Below, one piece after another: positions 1 through 6,053 of a stretch of DNA of 7,423 nt. Origin of the DNA: Clostridiales bacterium UBA7573. GTDB lineage: Bacteria > Bacillota > Clostridia > Oscillospirales > CAG-272. Numbering within the stretch: the first letter of the stretch is position 1; the number at the start of each line of letters is the position of its first letter. The DNA is taken from positions 1 through 7,423 of the forward strand of contig DLLB01000070.1 in the NCBI GenBank assembly GCA_002477905.1, in the 5' to 3' direction. The notes beneath the pieces are model-generated. The model searched no databases, had not been told where the DNA came from, and saw nothing but the letters and a program-made list of their open reading frames with translations. The position numbers and the translations under genes were made by a program.

Positions 1-917
1 ACGATCAGAATCAACGCATAGATCAGATACTTCAAGGCGGCAAGGTCGCCGGAAAGCTGATTGGTCAGCGTCAGATTCAGATAGGTCAAGAAAGCGGCTG
101 CGATGATGGAACCGTTGACGCTTCCGATACCGCCAAGCACCACCATAACCAAAATCTCAATGGAATAGTTATAAGTAAAATTCGTATACTTCACAGGAGA
201 CACGGCGGCGCCATACAATACGCCCGCGATCCCTGCGAAAAATGCCGCGATCGTAAAAGCAAACAATTTATAATAGGTAACGTTGATGCCCATGGTTTTT
301 GCGGCAATTTCATTATCCCGGATCGCGGTAATGGCACGCCCGTGTTTGGAACGAATCAGATTTTGTACCACAATTAGCATGAAAATGACCACAACGAAAG
401 TCACAATAAAGAGACTGTATCCGTAAGGTTCTTTGTTGGTCAATCCACCGCCGCCGCCGAAGATCGGCACGTTTTTGCAGATATTACCGACAATTTCGTT
501 GAATGCCAAAGTAACAATGGCAAGATAGTCGCCTTTTAACCGCAGGGCAGGCAAGCCGACCAACATACCGAATACTGCCGCAAGTGCCCCGCCGATGAGC
601 ATACAAATACACAGGCAGGCGAGCTTGGAAGGAATGGCTTCGATCAGGAGGTTATACAGAAAGGTCCCGAAGTATGCGCCGATGCACATAAATCCGGCAT
701 GCCCCAAACTGAGTTCTCCCAAAAAACCGACTACAAGATTCAATGAAACTGCCAAAATAATGCTGTAACCGATCTGATTGAGCATGGTGGCGGTGGAACG
801 CTTCATCACGCCGGTCTGCCAAAGCAAGGCGCTTAAAATCAAAACGACTGCGAGGATGATGTAAACGATATAGTGTTTCCATTTGAAACTCTGTGCAACT
901 TTTTTGAAATAAGACAT
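1..917 (-). CDS. livM: Branched-chain amino acid ABC transporter permease LivM (3' end beyond window)
   Basis: Inner-membrane permease of a LIV-type (Leu/Ile/Val) ABC importer, expected to pair with LivH and to be powered by LivG/LivF ATPases. About 305 codons are visible and the C-terminus is cut at the left edge. It starts MSYFKKVAQSFKWKHYIVY, followed by several hydrophobic membrane segments. The family block LSLGHAGFMCIGAY is at about residues 69-82. A further conserved stretch, AITAIRDNEIAAKTMGINV, precedes the cytoplasmic coupling region, and GGIGSVNGS lies near the visible end. The ATG at 917 is supported by an AGAAGGTG ribosome binding site (924-931) inside the last codons of livH. 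Only three bases separate the livH stop from this start, so translational coupling is likely. Family assignment is firm; substrate range within branched-chain or related amino acids is inferred from family. Confidence 0.94.
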   Translation of the reverse strand, partial: MSYFKKVAQSFKWKHYIVYIILAVVLILSALLWQTGVMKRSTATMLNQIGYSIILAVSLNLVVGFLGELSLGHAGFMCIGAYFGTFLYNLLIEAIPSKLACLCICMLIGGALAAVFGMLVGLPALRLKGDYLAIVTLAFNEIVGNICKNVPIFGGGGGLTNKEPYGYSLFIVTFVVVIFMLIVVQNLIRSKHGRAITAIRDNEIAAKTMGINVTYYKLFAFTIAAFFAGIAGVLYGAAVSPVKYTNFTYNYSIEILVMVVLGGIGSVNGSIIAAAFLTYLNLTLTNQLSGDLAALKYLIYALILI

Positions 918-920
918 TTC

Positions 921-1784
921 TTACACCTTCTCTCTGCGACGTTTGCCAAGCAAGCCGGTGGGTTTTACCAACAGAATCACGATCAAAAGTCCGAATTCAA
1001 TGGAAATGGTATACGGTGTCAATACGGGGATACTCATACAGATTTTTTCAATCACGCCCAACAGCACACCGCCGATCATCGCACCCGGAATACTGCCGAT
1101 CCCGCCGATGACAGCCGCCGTAAAGGCTTTGATACCGGGCATAGAACCGAGCGTCGGGTTTACGGTTGGAATCGACCATAAGTAGAAAAAGCTTGCGCAA
1201 GCTGCAAGTGCGGAACCAATCGCAAAGGTGATCATAATGATCCAGTTGACATTCACACCCATCAGCTGTGCCGCACCGCGATCTTCCGAGACTGCAAGCA
1301 TGGCATGTCCGGTTTTGGTCTTGTTGACAAAGAGCGTCAGCGCGACCATGATAATGACGCATACACCGAGTGTAATCAACGTTCCGCCGCTGATGCTGGT
1401 GCCGAATAACCGCACCGGTGCAACGTCAAACAGCACCACCGTACGGGATTTTGCGCCAAAAATCAGTTGCGCCACACTCTGCATCAGGTAACTGACGCCG
1501 ATCGCCGTAATCAGCACCGCCAAAGGCGATGCGCCGCGTAGCGGGCGATATGCCACTCTTTCGATGGAAATTCCCAAAATGACACAGACAAGGACAGACA
1601 CCACCATCGCGAGAATCGGGAATCCGCATAATGCCATGGTAACGGATACCGCATATGCCCCTACCATGATAATGTCGCCGTGGGCAAAGTTCAGCATTTT
1701 GGCAATGCCGTAGACCATTGTATATCCCAGTGCAATGAGCGCATAAATACCGCCCAGACTGAGTCCGTCAATCAGTGTACTCAT
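921..1784 (-). CDS. livH: Branched-chain amino acid ABC transporter permease LivH
   Basis: Second membrane permease of the LIV-type importer, 287 residues, close to the usual LivH length. The N-terminus MSTLIDGLSLGGIYALIALG is the classic LivH opening, followed by the family block MLNFAHGDIIMVGAY (residues 30-44). Near the C-terminus are MPGIKAFTAAVIGGIGSIPG and a final membrane segment ending in a basic KRRREKV tail. An in-frame ATG exists 30 codons upstream (1874), but its extra sequence does not resemble LivH, and an AAGGAGAT site lies just before 1784, so 1784 is the chosen start. It follows livK after 136 bases that contain two hairpins, and overlaps the livM ribosome binding site. It acts in the cytoplasmic membrane as half of the translocation channel. 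Confidence 0.95.
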   Translation of the reverse strand: MSTLIDGLSLGGIYALIALGYTMVYGIAKMLNFAHGDIIMVGAYAVSVTMALCGFPILAMVVSVLVCVILGISIERVAYRPLRGASPLAVLITAIGVSYLMQSVAQLIFGAKSRTVVLFDVAPVRLFGTSISGGTLITLGVCVIIMVALTLFVNKTKTGHAMLAVSEDRGAAQLMGVNVNWIIMITFAIGSALAACASFFYLWSIPTVNPTLGSMPGIKAFTAAVIGGIGSIPGAMIGGVLLGVIEKICMSIPVLTPYTISIEFGLLIVILLVKPTGLLGKRRREKV

Positions 1785-1788
1785 GGAA

Positions 1789-1796
1789 ATCTCCTT
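1789..1796 (-). promoter_or_regulatory. Ribosome binding site that decides the livH start
   Basis: AAGGAGAT on the minus strand, with six bases between AAGGAG and the ATG at 1784. It rules in favour of the 287-residue LivH over the 317-residue version beginning at 1874, which would also run through the intergenic hairpins. Confidence 0.85.
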
Positions 1797-1824
1797 CAAA
1801 ATACAGATAATATAATAGGCAAAA

Positions 1825-1844
1825 GCGGGAAACCGATTTCCCGC
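1825..1844 (-). terminator. Hairpin with short U tract between livK and livH
   Basis: Perfect 8-bp stem GCGGGAAA/TTTCCCGC (1825-1832 with 1837-1844) closed by a four-base loop. Read on the minus strand it is followed directly by TTTTGCC. It resembles a weak intrinsic terminator or an mRNA 3'-end stabiliser, placed after livK and before the permease genes. A leaky terminator here would give more binding protein than permease; that role is inferred. Confidence 0.5.
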
Positions 1845-1861
1845 CGAAAGTGTACAAAACA

Positions 1862-1901
1862 GGGATAACCGCACCTGAAATTTGCCATATGCAGTTATCC
1901 C
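1862..1901 (-). terminator. Long-stem hairpin immediately after livK
   Basis: An 11-bp stem (GGGATAACTGC with GCGGTTATCCC on the minus strand, one G-U pair) with arms 1891-1901 and 1862-1872 and an 18-base loop, starting 19 bases beyond the livK stop. On the minus strand the tail is TGTTTTG, a poor U tract; on the plus strand the tail is GTTTTTT, a better one. It may act as a processing or stabilising stem for livK mRNA, as a partial terminator, or as a terminator of antisense transcription. The stem is certain, its function is not. Confidence 0.45.
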
Positions 1902-1920
1902 GTTTTTTACGTCAGAGGAA

Positions 1921-3060
1921 TTATTTCTTCAGTTCTTTTACCTGCGGAGCCTTGGTCGGTACGCCATCCGCAGACCAAGTCATTTTACCGGTCGCACCGG
2001 TAAAGGTGAAGTCCGCAGAGGAAAGCACGCCGCTCACCTTCGTGCAAAGATCGGAAACAGACATCTTGGCATCGGTGACATTCAGCTTCTTCAGCGCTTC
2101 ATAGATGACCATAACCGCGTCATAGCCGTCTGCCGCAAACTGGTTCGGAACTTCTCCGTTGTATTTTGCCTTGTAAGCATCTACAAATTCCTTTACCGCT
2201 GCGTCGGTGCTTTCTGCATCAAAAGGCGTGATATACCGGATCGTGTTGGTCACGTTGGAAGCCAGCACATCTTTGATACCGTCAAATCCGTCACTACCGA
2301 ACAGGATCGCATTGCATCCTTTTTCTGCCGCTTTACTTGCGATCAAAGTTGCTTCCTGATAGTACATCGGCAAGAAGATGATGTCGCAGTCCTTGAGCGC
2401 GTCTACCTGCGTAGAGAAATCAGTCTTGTTGCTGTTATCAAACTGACGAGCCGTGAATTCTTTGCCGAGCGCCTGCATTTTTGCCGCAAACGCGTCATAA
2501 ATGCCCTTGCTGTAAACATCGTCCGTGTTATAGATCACACCGATCTTGGTGTACTTACCGTCTACGATATATTCTGCCGCGATTTCGCCCTGCTGCGGAT
2601 CGCTGAAGCAAACCCGATAGCCGTTCGGACGGTCTTTGATGACTTTTTCCGCGGAAGCAGAGGGCGTGATGAAGAACAGATTGTCTTTCACGGCTTTGCC
2701 GCCGAATGCGTCGCAGGAATCAGTGGTAACTGCGCCGATGGAGATCTGCATTCCATCATCCATCAAGCTATCATAGTTATTGGATGCCTGTGTCGCGGTT
2801 GCCTGGTCGTCCAACATGTTGAATTTGAACTTAATCCCGTTGATACCGCCGGCAGCGTTGATCTTTTCAATCGCAATCTGAGCGCCGCGCTGTACCGAGG
2901 TACCATAGGTGGCAGCTTCACCGGTCAAAGGTCCGGAAGCACCGATATAAATTACCGAATCATCGTTGTTATCGCCGCAAGCTACGAGCGTAATCATTGC
3001 AGTAGCCAGCATTGCAATTGTCAGAACGACGCAAAGTAACTTTTTGCTTGTGTGTTTCAT
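1921..3060 (-). CDS. livK: Branched-chain amino acid ABC transporter substrate-binding lipoprotein LivK
   Basis: Extracytoplasmic binding lipoprotein of the LIV importer, 379 residues, type I periplasmic-binding fold (Peripla_BP_6 family). The signal peptide is basic (MKHTSKK), then hydrophobic, ending in lipobox LVAC with Cys28 as the predicted lipidated residue, then an acidic GDNNDDS linker. The mature part opens with IYIGASGPLTGEAATYG, the standard start of LivK-like domains. It continues with GAQIAIEKINAAGGINGIK, and then the ligand-domain segments GAVTTDSCDAFGGKAV and FADGYDAV-like FAADGYDAVMVIYEAL. The start has an AGAGGT site eight bases upstream. It is first in the liv operon, expressed from the promoter at 3312-3340 through an attenuator-like leader. 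The exact amino acid bound is not readable here; LIV family members also include aromatic amino acid and amide binders. Confidence 0.93.
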   Translation of the reverse strand: MKHTSKKLLCVVLTIAMLATAMITLVACGDNNDDSVIYIGASGPLTGEAATYGTSVQRGAQIAIEKINAAGGINGIKFKFNMLDDQATATQASNNYDSLMDDGMQISIGAVTTDSCDAFGGKAVKDNLFFITPSASAEKVIKDRPNGYRVCFSDPQQGEIAAEYIVDGKYTKIGVIYNTDDVYSKGIYDAFAAKMQALGKEFTARQFDNSNKTDFSTQVDALKDCDIIFLPMYYQEATLIASKAAEKGCNAILFGSDGFDGIKDVLASNVTNTIRYITPFDAESTDAAVKEFVDAYKAKYNGEVPNQFAADGYDAVMVIYEALKKLNVTDAKMSVSDLCTKVSGVLSSADFTFTGATGKMTWSADGVPTKAPQVKELKK

Positions 3061-3143
3061 GATCGTATACCTCTTTTTTATAAATTTATTTTTTCGGTAA
3101 TCGGCTCAGCTGACACCGCCCACCGCAAAAACCGCTGGCTGAT

Positions 3144-3183
3144 AAAAAAACGCGAAAGGGCATTGCTGCCGCAATGCCCTTTC
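3144..3183 (-). terminator. Intrinsic terminator inside the livK leader
   Basis: A perfect 13-bp stem (GAAAGGGCATTGC, 3183-3171, with GCAATGCCCTTTC, 3166-3154), GGCA loop, then GCG and seven T residues (3150-3144) on the minus strand. It lies between the promoter at 3312-3340 and the livK start, 84 bases before the ATG, so transcription must read through it for livK to be made. It could instead end a separate small RNA, but I see no good second promoter downstream of it. Confidence 0.88.
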
Positions 3184-3228
3184 CCATGTAAATCTCGTAC
3201 ATTCCGACGGATGGAATCCTTGGATTTC

Positions 3229-3264
3229 TCACACTGTATCCGGTGTGACGACCGGTACATTCAT
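3229..3264 (-). CDS. Possible valine-rich leader peptide (11 codons)
   Basis: A mini-ORF in the livK leader reads MNVPVVTPDTV followed by TGA. Four of 11 codons are valine (GTA, GTC, GTC, GTG), which would suit ribosome-mediated attenuation of a Leu/Ile/Val transporter. It ends 45 bases before the terminator stem and overlaps the alternative stems. Weak points: the ribosome binding site is poor (AGAG five bases upstream, GGG directly adjacent), there are no leucine or isoleucine codons, and such a short ORF may be chance. Confidence 0.3.
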   Translation of the reverse strand: MNVPVVTPDTV

Positions 3265-3311
3265 CCCTGCTCTGAGATGAGTGGCGAGAGTCTTAAAAAA
3301 TTCTTTTTAAT

Positions 3312-3340
3312 AGTATACCTTTTTTTTCGGGGTTTGTCAA
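3312..3340 (-). promoter_or_regulatory. SigA-type promoter of the liv operon
   Basis: Minus-strand TTGACA (3335-3340) and TATACT (3312-3317) separated by exactly 17 bases. The upstream A-rich stretch AAAAAAATGCAAAATGCAAA could act as an UP element. The predicted start is near 3305, giving the long livK leader. It lies downstream of the serA stop, so liv can be transcribed independently of serCA. Confidence 0.88.
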
Positions 3341-3350
3341 TTTGCATTTT

Positions 3351-3372
3351 GCATTTTTTTACATAAAAATGC
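3351..3372 (-). other. AT-rich stem-loop between serA and the liv promoter
   Basis: GCATTTTT (3351-3358) pairs with AAAAATGC (3365-3372) around a six-base loop, 38 bases past the serA stop. It lacks a following T run on the minus strand, so it is not a standard intrinsic terminator. No better terminator is seen after serA, so serCA transcripts may run into the liv leader and stop at 3144-3183. Confidence 0.3.
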
Positions 3373-3409
3373 GATTTATTTTAGTCAATCTGCACAATCC
3401 CCGATTCCA

Positions 3410-4573
3410 TCAGTACCGCTGTACCCGAATCATACCGTCGATGGTCGCGAGCTGTGCGTCCACACTTGCGGGAACTTCTCCGTTGATTTCCACAATCGTA
3501 TATGCATAATCCCCGCGGGAGCGGTTGAGCATATTGGAGATGTTCAGATTCAATTCCGCAAAAGCGGAAGAAATCTTTGCAAGAGTAGCGGGAATATTTT
3601 TATGCATCAGGCAAATGCGCAGATCGCCGCTGTGCGGCATAGAAGCATTCGGATAATTGACGCTGTTTTTGATATTTCCGCAACTCAGATATTCAATCAG
3701 TTCTTTCGCCGCCATCACTGCGCAGTTGTCCTCCGATTCATTGGTGGACGCACCGAGATGCGGGATTGTGACAATCCCCTTGACACCCAAAATGTCCTCG
3801 GTCGGGAAATCCGTCACATATGCCGCGATTTTTCCGCTTTCCACTGCCGCTTTGACATCTGCCGCGTTGATCAGATCCGCACGGGAAAGATTGATGATCC
3901 GGACGCCGTCTTTCATTTTTGCAATGTTTTCCGCGCCGATCATCCCTTTTGTTTCCGCAGTCGCGGGAACATGCAACGTGATATAATCGCAGGACGTAAA
4001 AATCTCATCATAGCTTGCGGCTTTTTTAATGGAACGATTCAGATTCCATGCGCCTTCTACGGTGATATACGGATCGCATCCGTAAACCTCCATTCCAAGG
4101 TGCGTCGCAAGATTTGCCACCAACGCGCCGATGGCACCGAGTCCGATAACACCCAGTTTTTTTCCTGCCAGCTCCACGCCTGCAAATTTGGACTTGCCCT
4201 TCTCCACCTGTTTTGCAACATCTGCGGTTCCGGCAAGGGACTGCGCCCAATTGACACCGCCGACAACATCACGGGAAGCGAGCAACAATGCGGCGATTGC
4301 AAGCTCCTTCACACCGTTTGCATTCGCGCCCGGCGTATTGAAGACCACAATACCTTCTTCCGCACAACGGTCAATCGGAATATTGTTTACACCGGCACCG
4401 GCGCGTGCAATCGCTTTCAGATTTTTCCCGAACGTCATATCATGCATCACGGCAGACCGTACCATGATCGCGTCCGGATCCGTCACATCTTCTCCGACCT
4501 CATAAGTATTCCGATCAAAAATATCCGTACCGACGGTTGCAATTTTATTTAGCAGTTGAATCTTCTTTTTCAT
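3410..4573 (-). CDS. serA: D-3-phosphoglycerate dehydrogenase
   Basis: Cytoplasmic NAD-dependent enzyme converting 3-phosphoglycerate to 3-phosphohydroxypyruvate, the committed step of serine synthesis; 387 residues. The N-terminal substrate-domain half has RAGAGVNNIPIDRCAEEGI (57-75) and VFNTPGANANGVKELAIA. The Rossmann motif GLGAIG is at 144-149, with Asp167 in GCDPY as the likely NAD ribose ligand. The catalytic set aligns as Arg231 (NLSR), Glu259 (FPTED) and His272 (PHLGAST). A C-terminal ACT domain occupies about 318-387 (LRICLMHKNIPATLAKISSA), often a serine-feedback site. The length fits the short, ACT-containing form without an intervening domain. Residue 232 is Ala where Gly is usual in the NxxRG motif. 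A GGAGGA site precedes the ATG, and serC ends 17 bases upstream, so both form one operon. Confidence 0.94.
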   Translation of the reverse strand: MKKKIQLLNKIATVGTDIFDRNTYEVGEDVTDPDAIMVRSAVMHDMTFGKNLKAIARAGAGVNNIPIDRCAEEGIVVFNTPGANANGVKELAIAALLLASRDVVGGVNWAQSLAGTADVAKQVEKGKSKFAGVELAGKKLGVIGLGAIGALVANLATHLGMEVYGCDPYITVEGAWNLNRSIKKAASYDEIFTSCDYITLHVPATAETKGMIGAENIAKMKDGVRIINLSRADLINAADVKAAVESGKIAAYVTDFPTEDILGVKGIVTIPHLGASTNESEDNCAVMAAKELIEYLSCGNIKNSVNYPNASMPHSGDLRICLMHKNIPATLAKISSAFAELNLNISNMLNRSRGDYAYTIVEINGEVPASVDAQLATIDGMIRVQRY

Positions 4574-4590
4574 ATCCGATTCCTCCGTCC

Positions 4591-5685
4591 TTACGCCTTC
4601 GGGTTTTCGGCGGCGAATTTCTTCATGAATTCTACCAGCTTTTCCACGCCTTCGATCGGCATCGCATTATAAATAGAAGCACGCATACCGCCGACAGAAC
4701 GGTGTCCCTTAATATTGACAAAGCCTGCCTTACCGGCTTCCGACGCGAATTTCTTATCCAAATCGCCCTTATCGATCACAAAAGTGACGTTCATCATGGA
4801 ACGGGCATCCTTCTCTACCGGCGCAATGTAATAATTCTGGCTGTCCAAATAATCATACAGCACAGCTGCTTTTTTCTTGTTATACGCCTCCATGGCTTTC
4901 AAGCCACCCATATCCAGTAACCATTCATATACGAGCTTCGCCATATAGATCGGATAGCACGGGGGGGTATTGTACATGGAATCGTTATCCGCCATGGTCT
5001 TCCAATCCAGCATGGTCGGCGTAAACGGCTTAGCGTTGCCGAGCAGATCTTCTCTGACAATCACGACCGTCAGACCAGCCGGCGCCATATTCTTCTGCGC
5101 GCCCGCGTAGATCACACCGAATTTGGTCACATCCACCGGCTCGGAAAGAATACAGGACGACATATCCGCAACCAGCGGCACGCCTGCGGGCATCTCCGGC
5201 GCATCCTGCCACTTGGTACCGTAAATGGTATTGTTGTAGCAAATGTGGACATAATCCGCATCCGGGCGGAAATCTTTTGCCGTCAGTGCCGGGATATAAG
5301 TATTGTTTCGATCTTCGCTGGAAGCGACCAAACGGATGTCATCAGAATACTTCTGCGCTTCTTTGTATGCTTTCTTGGAAAACTGACCGGTGATGACATA
5401 ATCTGCCTTGCCTGTTTTCAAAAGGTTCAGCGGAACCGACGCAAACTGCGTGGACGCGCCGCCCTGCAAAAACAGCACCTTGTAGTTATCCGGAATGTTC
5501 ATCAGTTCGCGCAGAAGTTTCTGTGCTTCCGTGATAATCGCTTCATACGCAGGAGAGCGATGGCTCATCTCCATAACCGACATGCCGGTATCACCGTAGC
5601 ACACCAGTTCTGCCGCTGCTTTTTCCAGCACCGGTAAGGGCAACATCGAAGGACCAGCCGAGAAATTGTAAACTCTGTTCATCAT
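4591..5685 (-). CDS. serC: Phosphoserine aminotransferase
   Basis: PLP-dependent class V aminotransferase converting 3-phosphohydroxypyruvate and glutamate to phosphoserine and 2-oxoglutarate; 364 residues, the usual length. It begins with the signature RVYNFSAGPSMLPLPVLE. Other family marks are MEMSHRSPAYE (38-48), LFLQGGASTQFA (71-82), ADMSS (173-177), and the PLP lysine Lys198 in YAGAQKNMAPAG. The C-terminal GHRSVGGMRASIYNAMP (327-343) binds substrate phosphate. Two adjacent ATG codons (5685 and 5682) follow an AGGAGGT site at 6 and 9 bases; the second would give the more typical MNRVYNF start, so the protein may be 363 residues. It is first in the serC-serA operon under the promoter at 5755-5783. 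No serB is seen nearby. Confidence 0.96.
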   Translation of the reverse strand: MMNRVYNFSAGPSMLPLPVLEKAAAELVCYGDTGMSVMEMSHRSPAYEAIITEAQKLLRELMNIPDNYKVLFLQGGASTQFASVPLNLLKTGKADYVITGQFSKKAYKEAQKYSDDIRLVASSEDRNNTYIPALTAKDFRPDADYVHICYNNTIYGTKWQDAPEMPAGVPLVADMSSCILSEPVDVTKFGVIYAGAQKNMAPAGLTVVIVREDLLGNAKPFTPTMLDWKTMADNDSMYNTPPCYPIYMAKLVYEWLLDMGGLKAMEAYNKKKAAVLYDYLDSQNYYIAPVEKDARSMMNVTFVIDKGDLDKKFASEAGKAGFVNIKGHRSVGGMRASIYNAMPIEGVEKLVEFMKKFAAENPKA

Positions 5686-5690
5686 CTTTT

Positions 5691-5697
5691 ACCTCCT
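5691..5697 (-). promoter_or_regulatory. Ribosome binding site of serC with two possible ATGs
   Basis: AGGAGGT on the minus strand, followed by AAAAG and ATGATG. Both ATGs are in frame and both lie within workable spacing, so the start is uncertain by one codon. Confidence 0.88.
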
Positions 5698-5710
5698 GAT
5701 TATGAACCGA

Positions 5711-5740
5711 TCATGGAAAACAGATAATTTTCATCCATGA
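5711..5740 (-). promoter_or_regulatory. Dyad in the serC 5' untranslated region
   Basis: TCATGG (5735-5740) pairs with CCATGA (5711-5716), continued inside by AAAA/TTTT after a three-base bulge, with a seven-base loop. It lies between the predicted transcription start and the ribosome binding site. It could be an RNA stem or a repressor operator. No known riboswitch fits so short a leader. Confidence 0.35.
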
Positions 5741-5754
5741 ACATATTACTGATT

Positions 5755-5783
5755 ATTATAGCGCGTCTTTTTGGATTCGTCAA
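5755..5783 (-). promoter_or_regulatory. SigA-type promoter of serC-serA
   Basis: Minus-strand TTGACG (5778-5783) and a perfect TATAAT (5755-5760) with a 17-base spacer. The DNA just upstream is very A/T-rich (5784-5831), consistent with an UP element. The predicted start near 5748 leaves a leader of about 60 bases. Confidence 0.9.
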
Positions 5784-5915
5784 TGCTTTTTGCAAATTTT
5801 CCGTAAAAATTATAAAAAAACTTTTTACAAACGAAGTGGGAGCGAAACGATACCGCACCGTCAAAAGTCCACCGGTACGCGCGAGCGGTACGGCAAAGTC
5901 GGATTACGCGAGCGG

Positions 5916-5942
5916 AAAAACGGGTTAGAATTCCGATTCCCG
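5916..5942 (-). terminator. Second, weaker terminator-like hairpin
   Basis: On the minus strand CGG-GAAT and ATTC-CCG pair around a four-base loop with a four-base bulge (5921-5942), followed at once by five T residues (5920-5916). It lies just downstream of the stronger hairpin at 5953-5987, giving a tandem arrangement. Confidence 0.4.
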
Positions 5943-5945
5943 CCC

Positions 5946-5987
5946 AAAAAGGCAGCGTTTCCACCGAAACACACGGCAGAAACGCTG
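5946..5987 (-). terminator. Intrinsic terminator after the small membrane protein gene
   Basis: A 9-bp stem CAGCGTTTC/GAAACGCTG (5979-5987 with 5953-5961) is extended by an inner CCG/CGG pair across a symmetrical two-base internal loop. On the minus strand it is followed by CC and five T residues. On the plus strand the other side reads TCATTTTT, so it may work in both directions. It separates the small gene from the serCA promoter. Confidence 0.8.
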
Positions 5988-6053
5988 TCATTTTTAATCT
6001 TCTTCGCTTTTCCGGTACGCGCTTTTGACAGCTTTCCGGAATAGATCCATTTT

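Larger units (their letters stand above)
3065..3305 (-). promoter_or_regulatory. Structured 5' leader of livK, candidate attenuator or unrecognised regulatory RNA
   Basis: About 245 bases lie between the predicted transcription start (near 3305) and livK. In order on the minus strand it holds: a TCATC/GATGA stem (3276-3280 with 3261-3265) that would hide a mini-ORF start; two mutually exclusive stems, GTACCGG/CCGGATAC and TCACAC/GTGTGA, within 3229-3259; a two-part hairpin AAATC..ATTCC/GGAAT..GATTT (3190-3227); and a strong intrinsic terminator (3154-3183). This order of switching stems before a terminator is what an attenuator looks like. I find no T-box sequence, SAM-I, lysine, glycine or ykkC-type core. 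I also find no clear antiterminator complementary to the terminator arm, so the sensing mechanism is unknown. Confidence 0.55.
5872..6022. repeat. Short GC-rich direct repeats
   Basis: CCGGTACGCGC occurs at 5872-5882 and 6012-6022. CGCGAGCGG occurs at 5880-5888 and 5907-5915, 27 bases apart. The repeats lie only in intergenic DNA. They could be operators or parts of a dispersed intergenic element; within this window there are too few copies to decide. Confidence 0.4.
5784..6053. other. Non-coding region between the small protein gene and the serC promoter
   Basis: About 270 bases with no convincing gene. The right part (5916-5990) carries two minus-strand terminator-like hairpins for the upstream small gene. 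The middle (5850-5915) is GC-rich with short direct repeats and a near-perfect inverted pair (CCGCACCG, 5854-5861, with CGGTACGG, 5886-5893). The left part (5784-5831) is A/T-rich promoter-upstream DNA. Several open frames cross it, but none has a ribosome binding site or a recognisable product. Confidence 0.6.

Noticed and set aside
1785..1874. N-terminal extension of LivH by 30 residues
   Set aside because: A strong ribosome binding site and the family N-terminus mark the start at 1784; the extension runs through the intergenic hairpins.
1882..3039. A 385-codon open frame on the plus strand
   Set aside because: It lies antisense to livK, has no recognisable domains and is rich in Cys, His and Arg in a pattern typical of a shadow frame.
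3078..3260. A 60-codon frame in the livK leader starting four bases after the valine-rich ORF
   Set aside because: It runs straight through the intrinsic terminator and has no protein-like composition.
3065..3305. T-box or ppGpp-type ykkC riboswitch in the livK leader
   Set aside because: Both would make biological sense, but the T-box sequence (TGGNACC) and the ykkC core (AGGGTTCCG-like) are absent.
3602..4552. A 316-codon open frame on the plus strand
   Set aside because: It is antisense to serA, whose motifs and ribosome binding site are clear; the translated product resembles no protein family.
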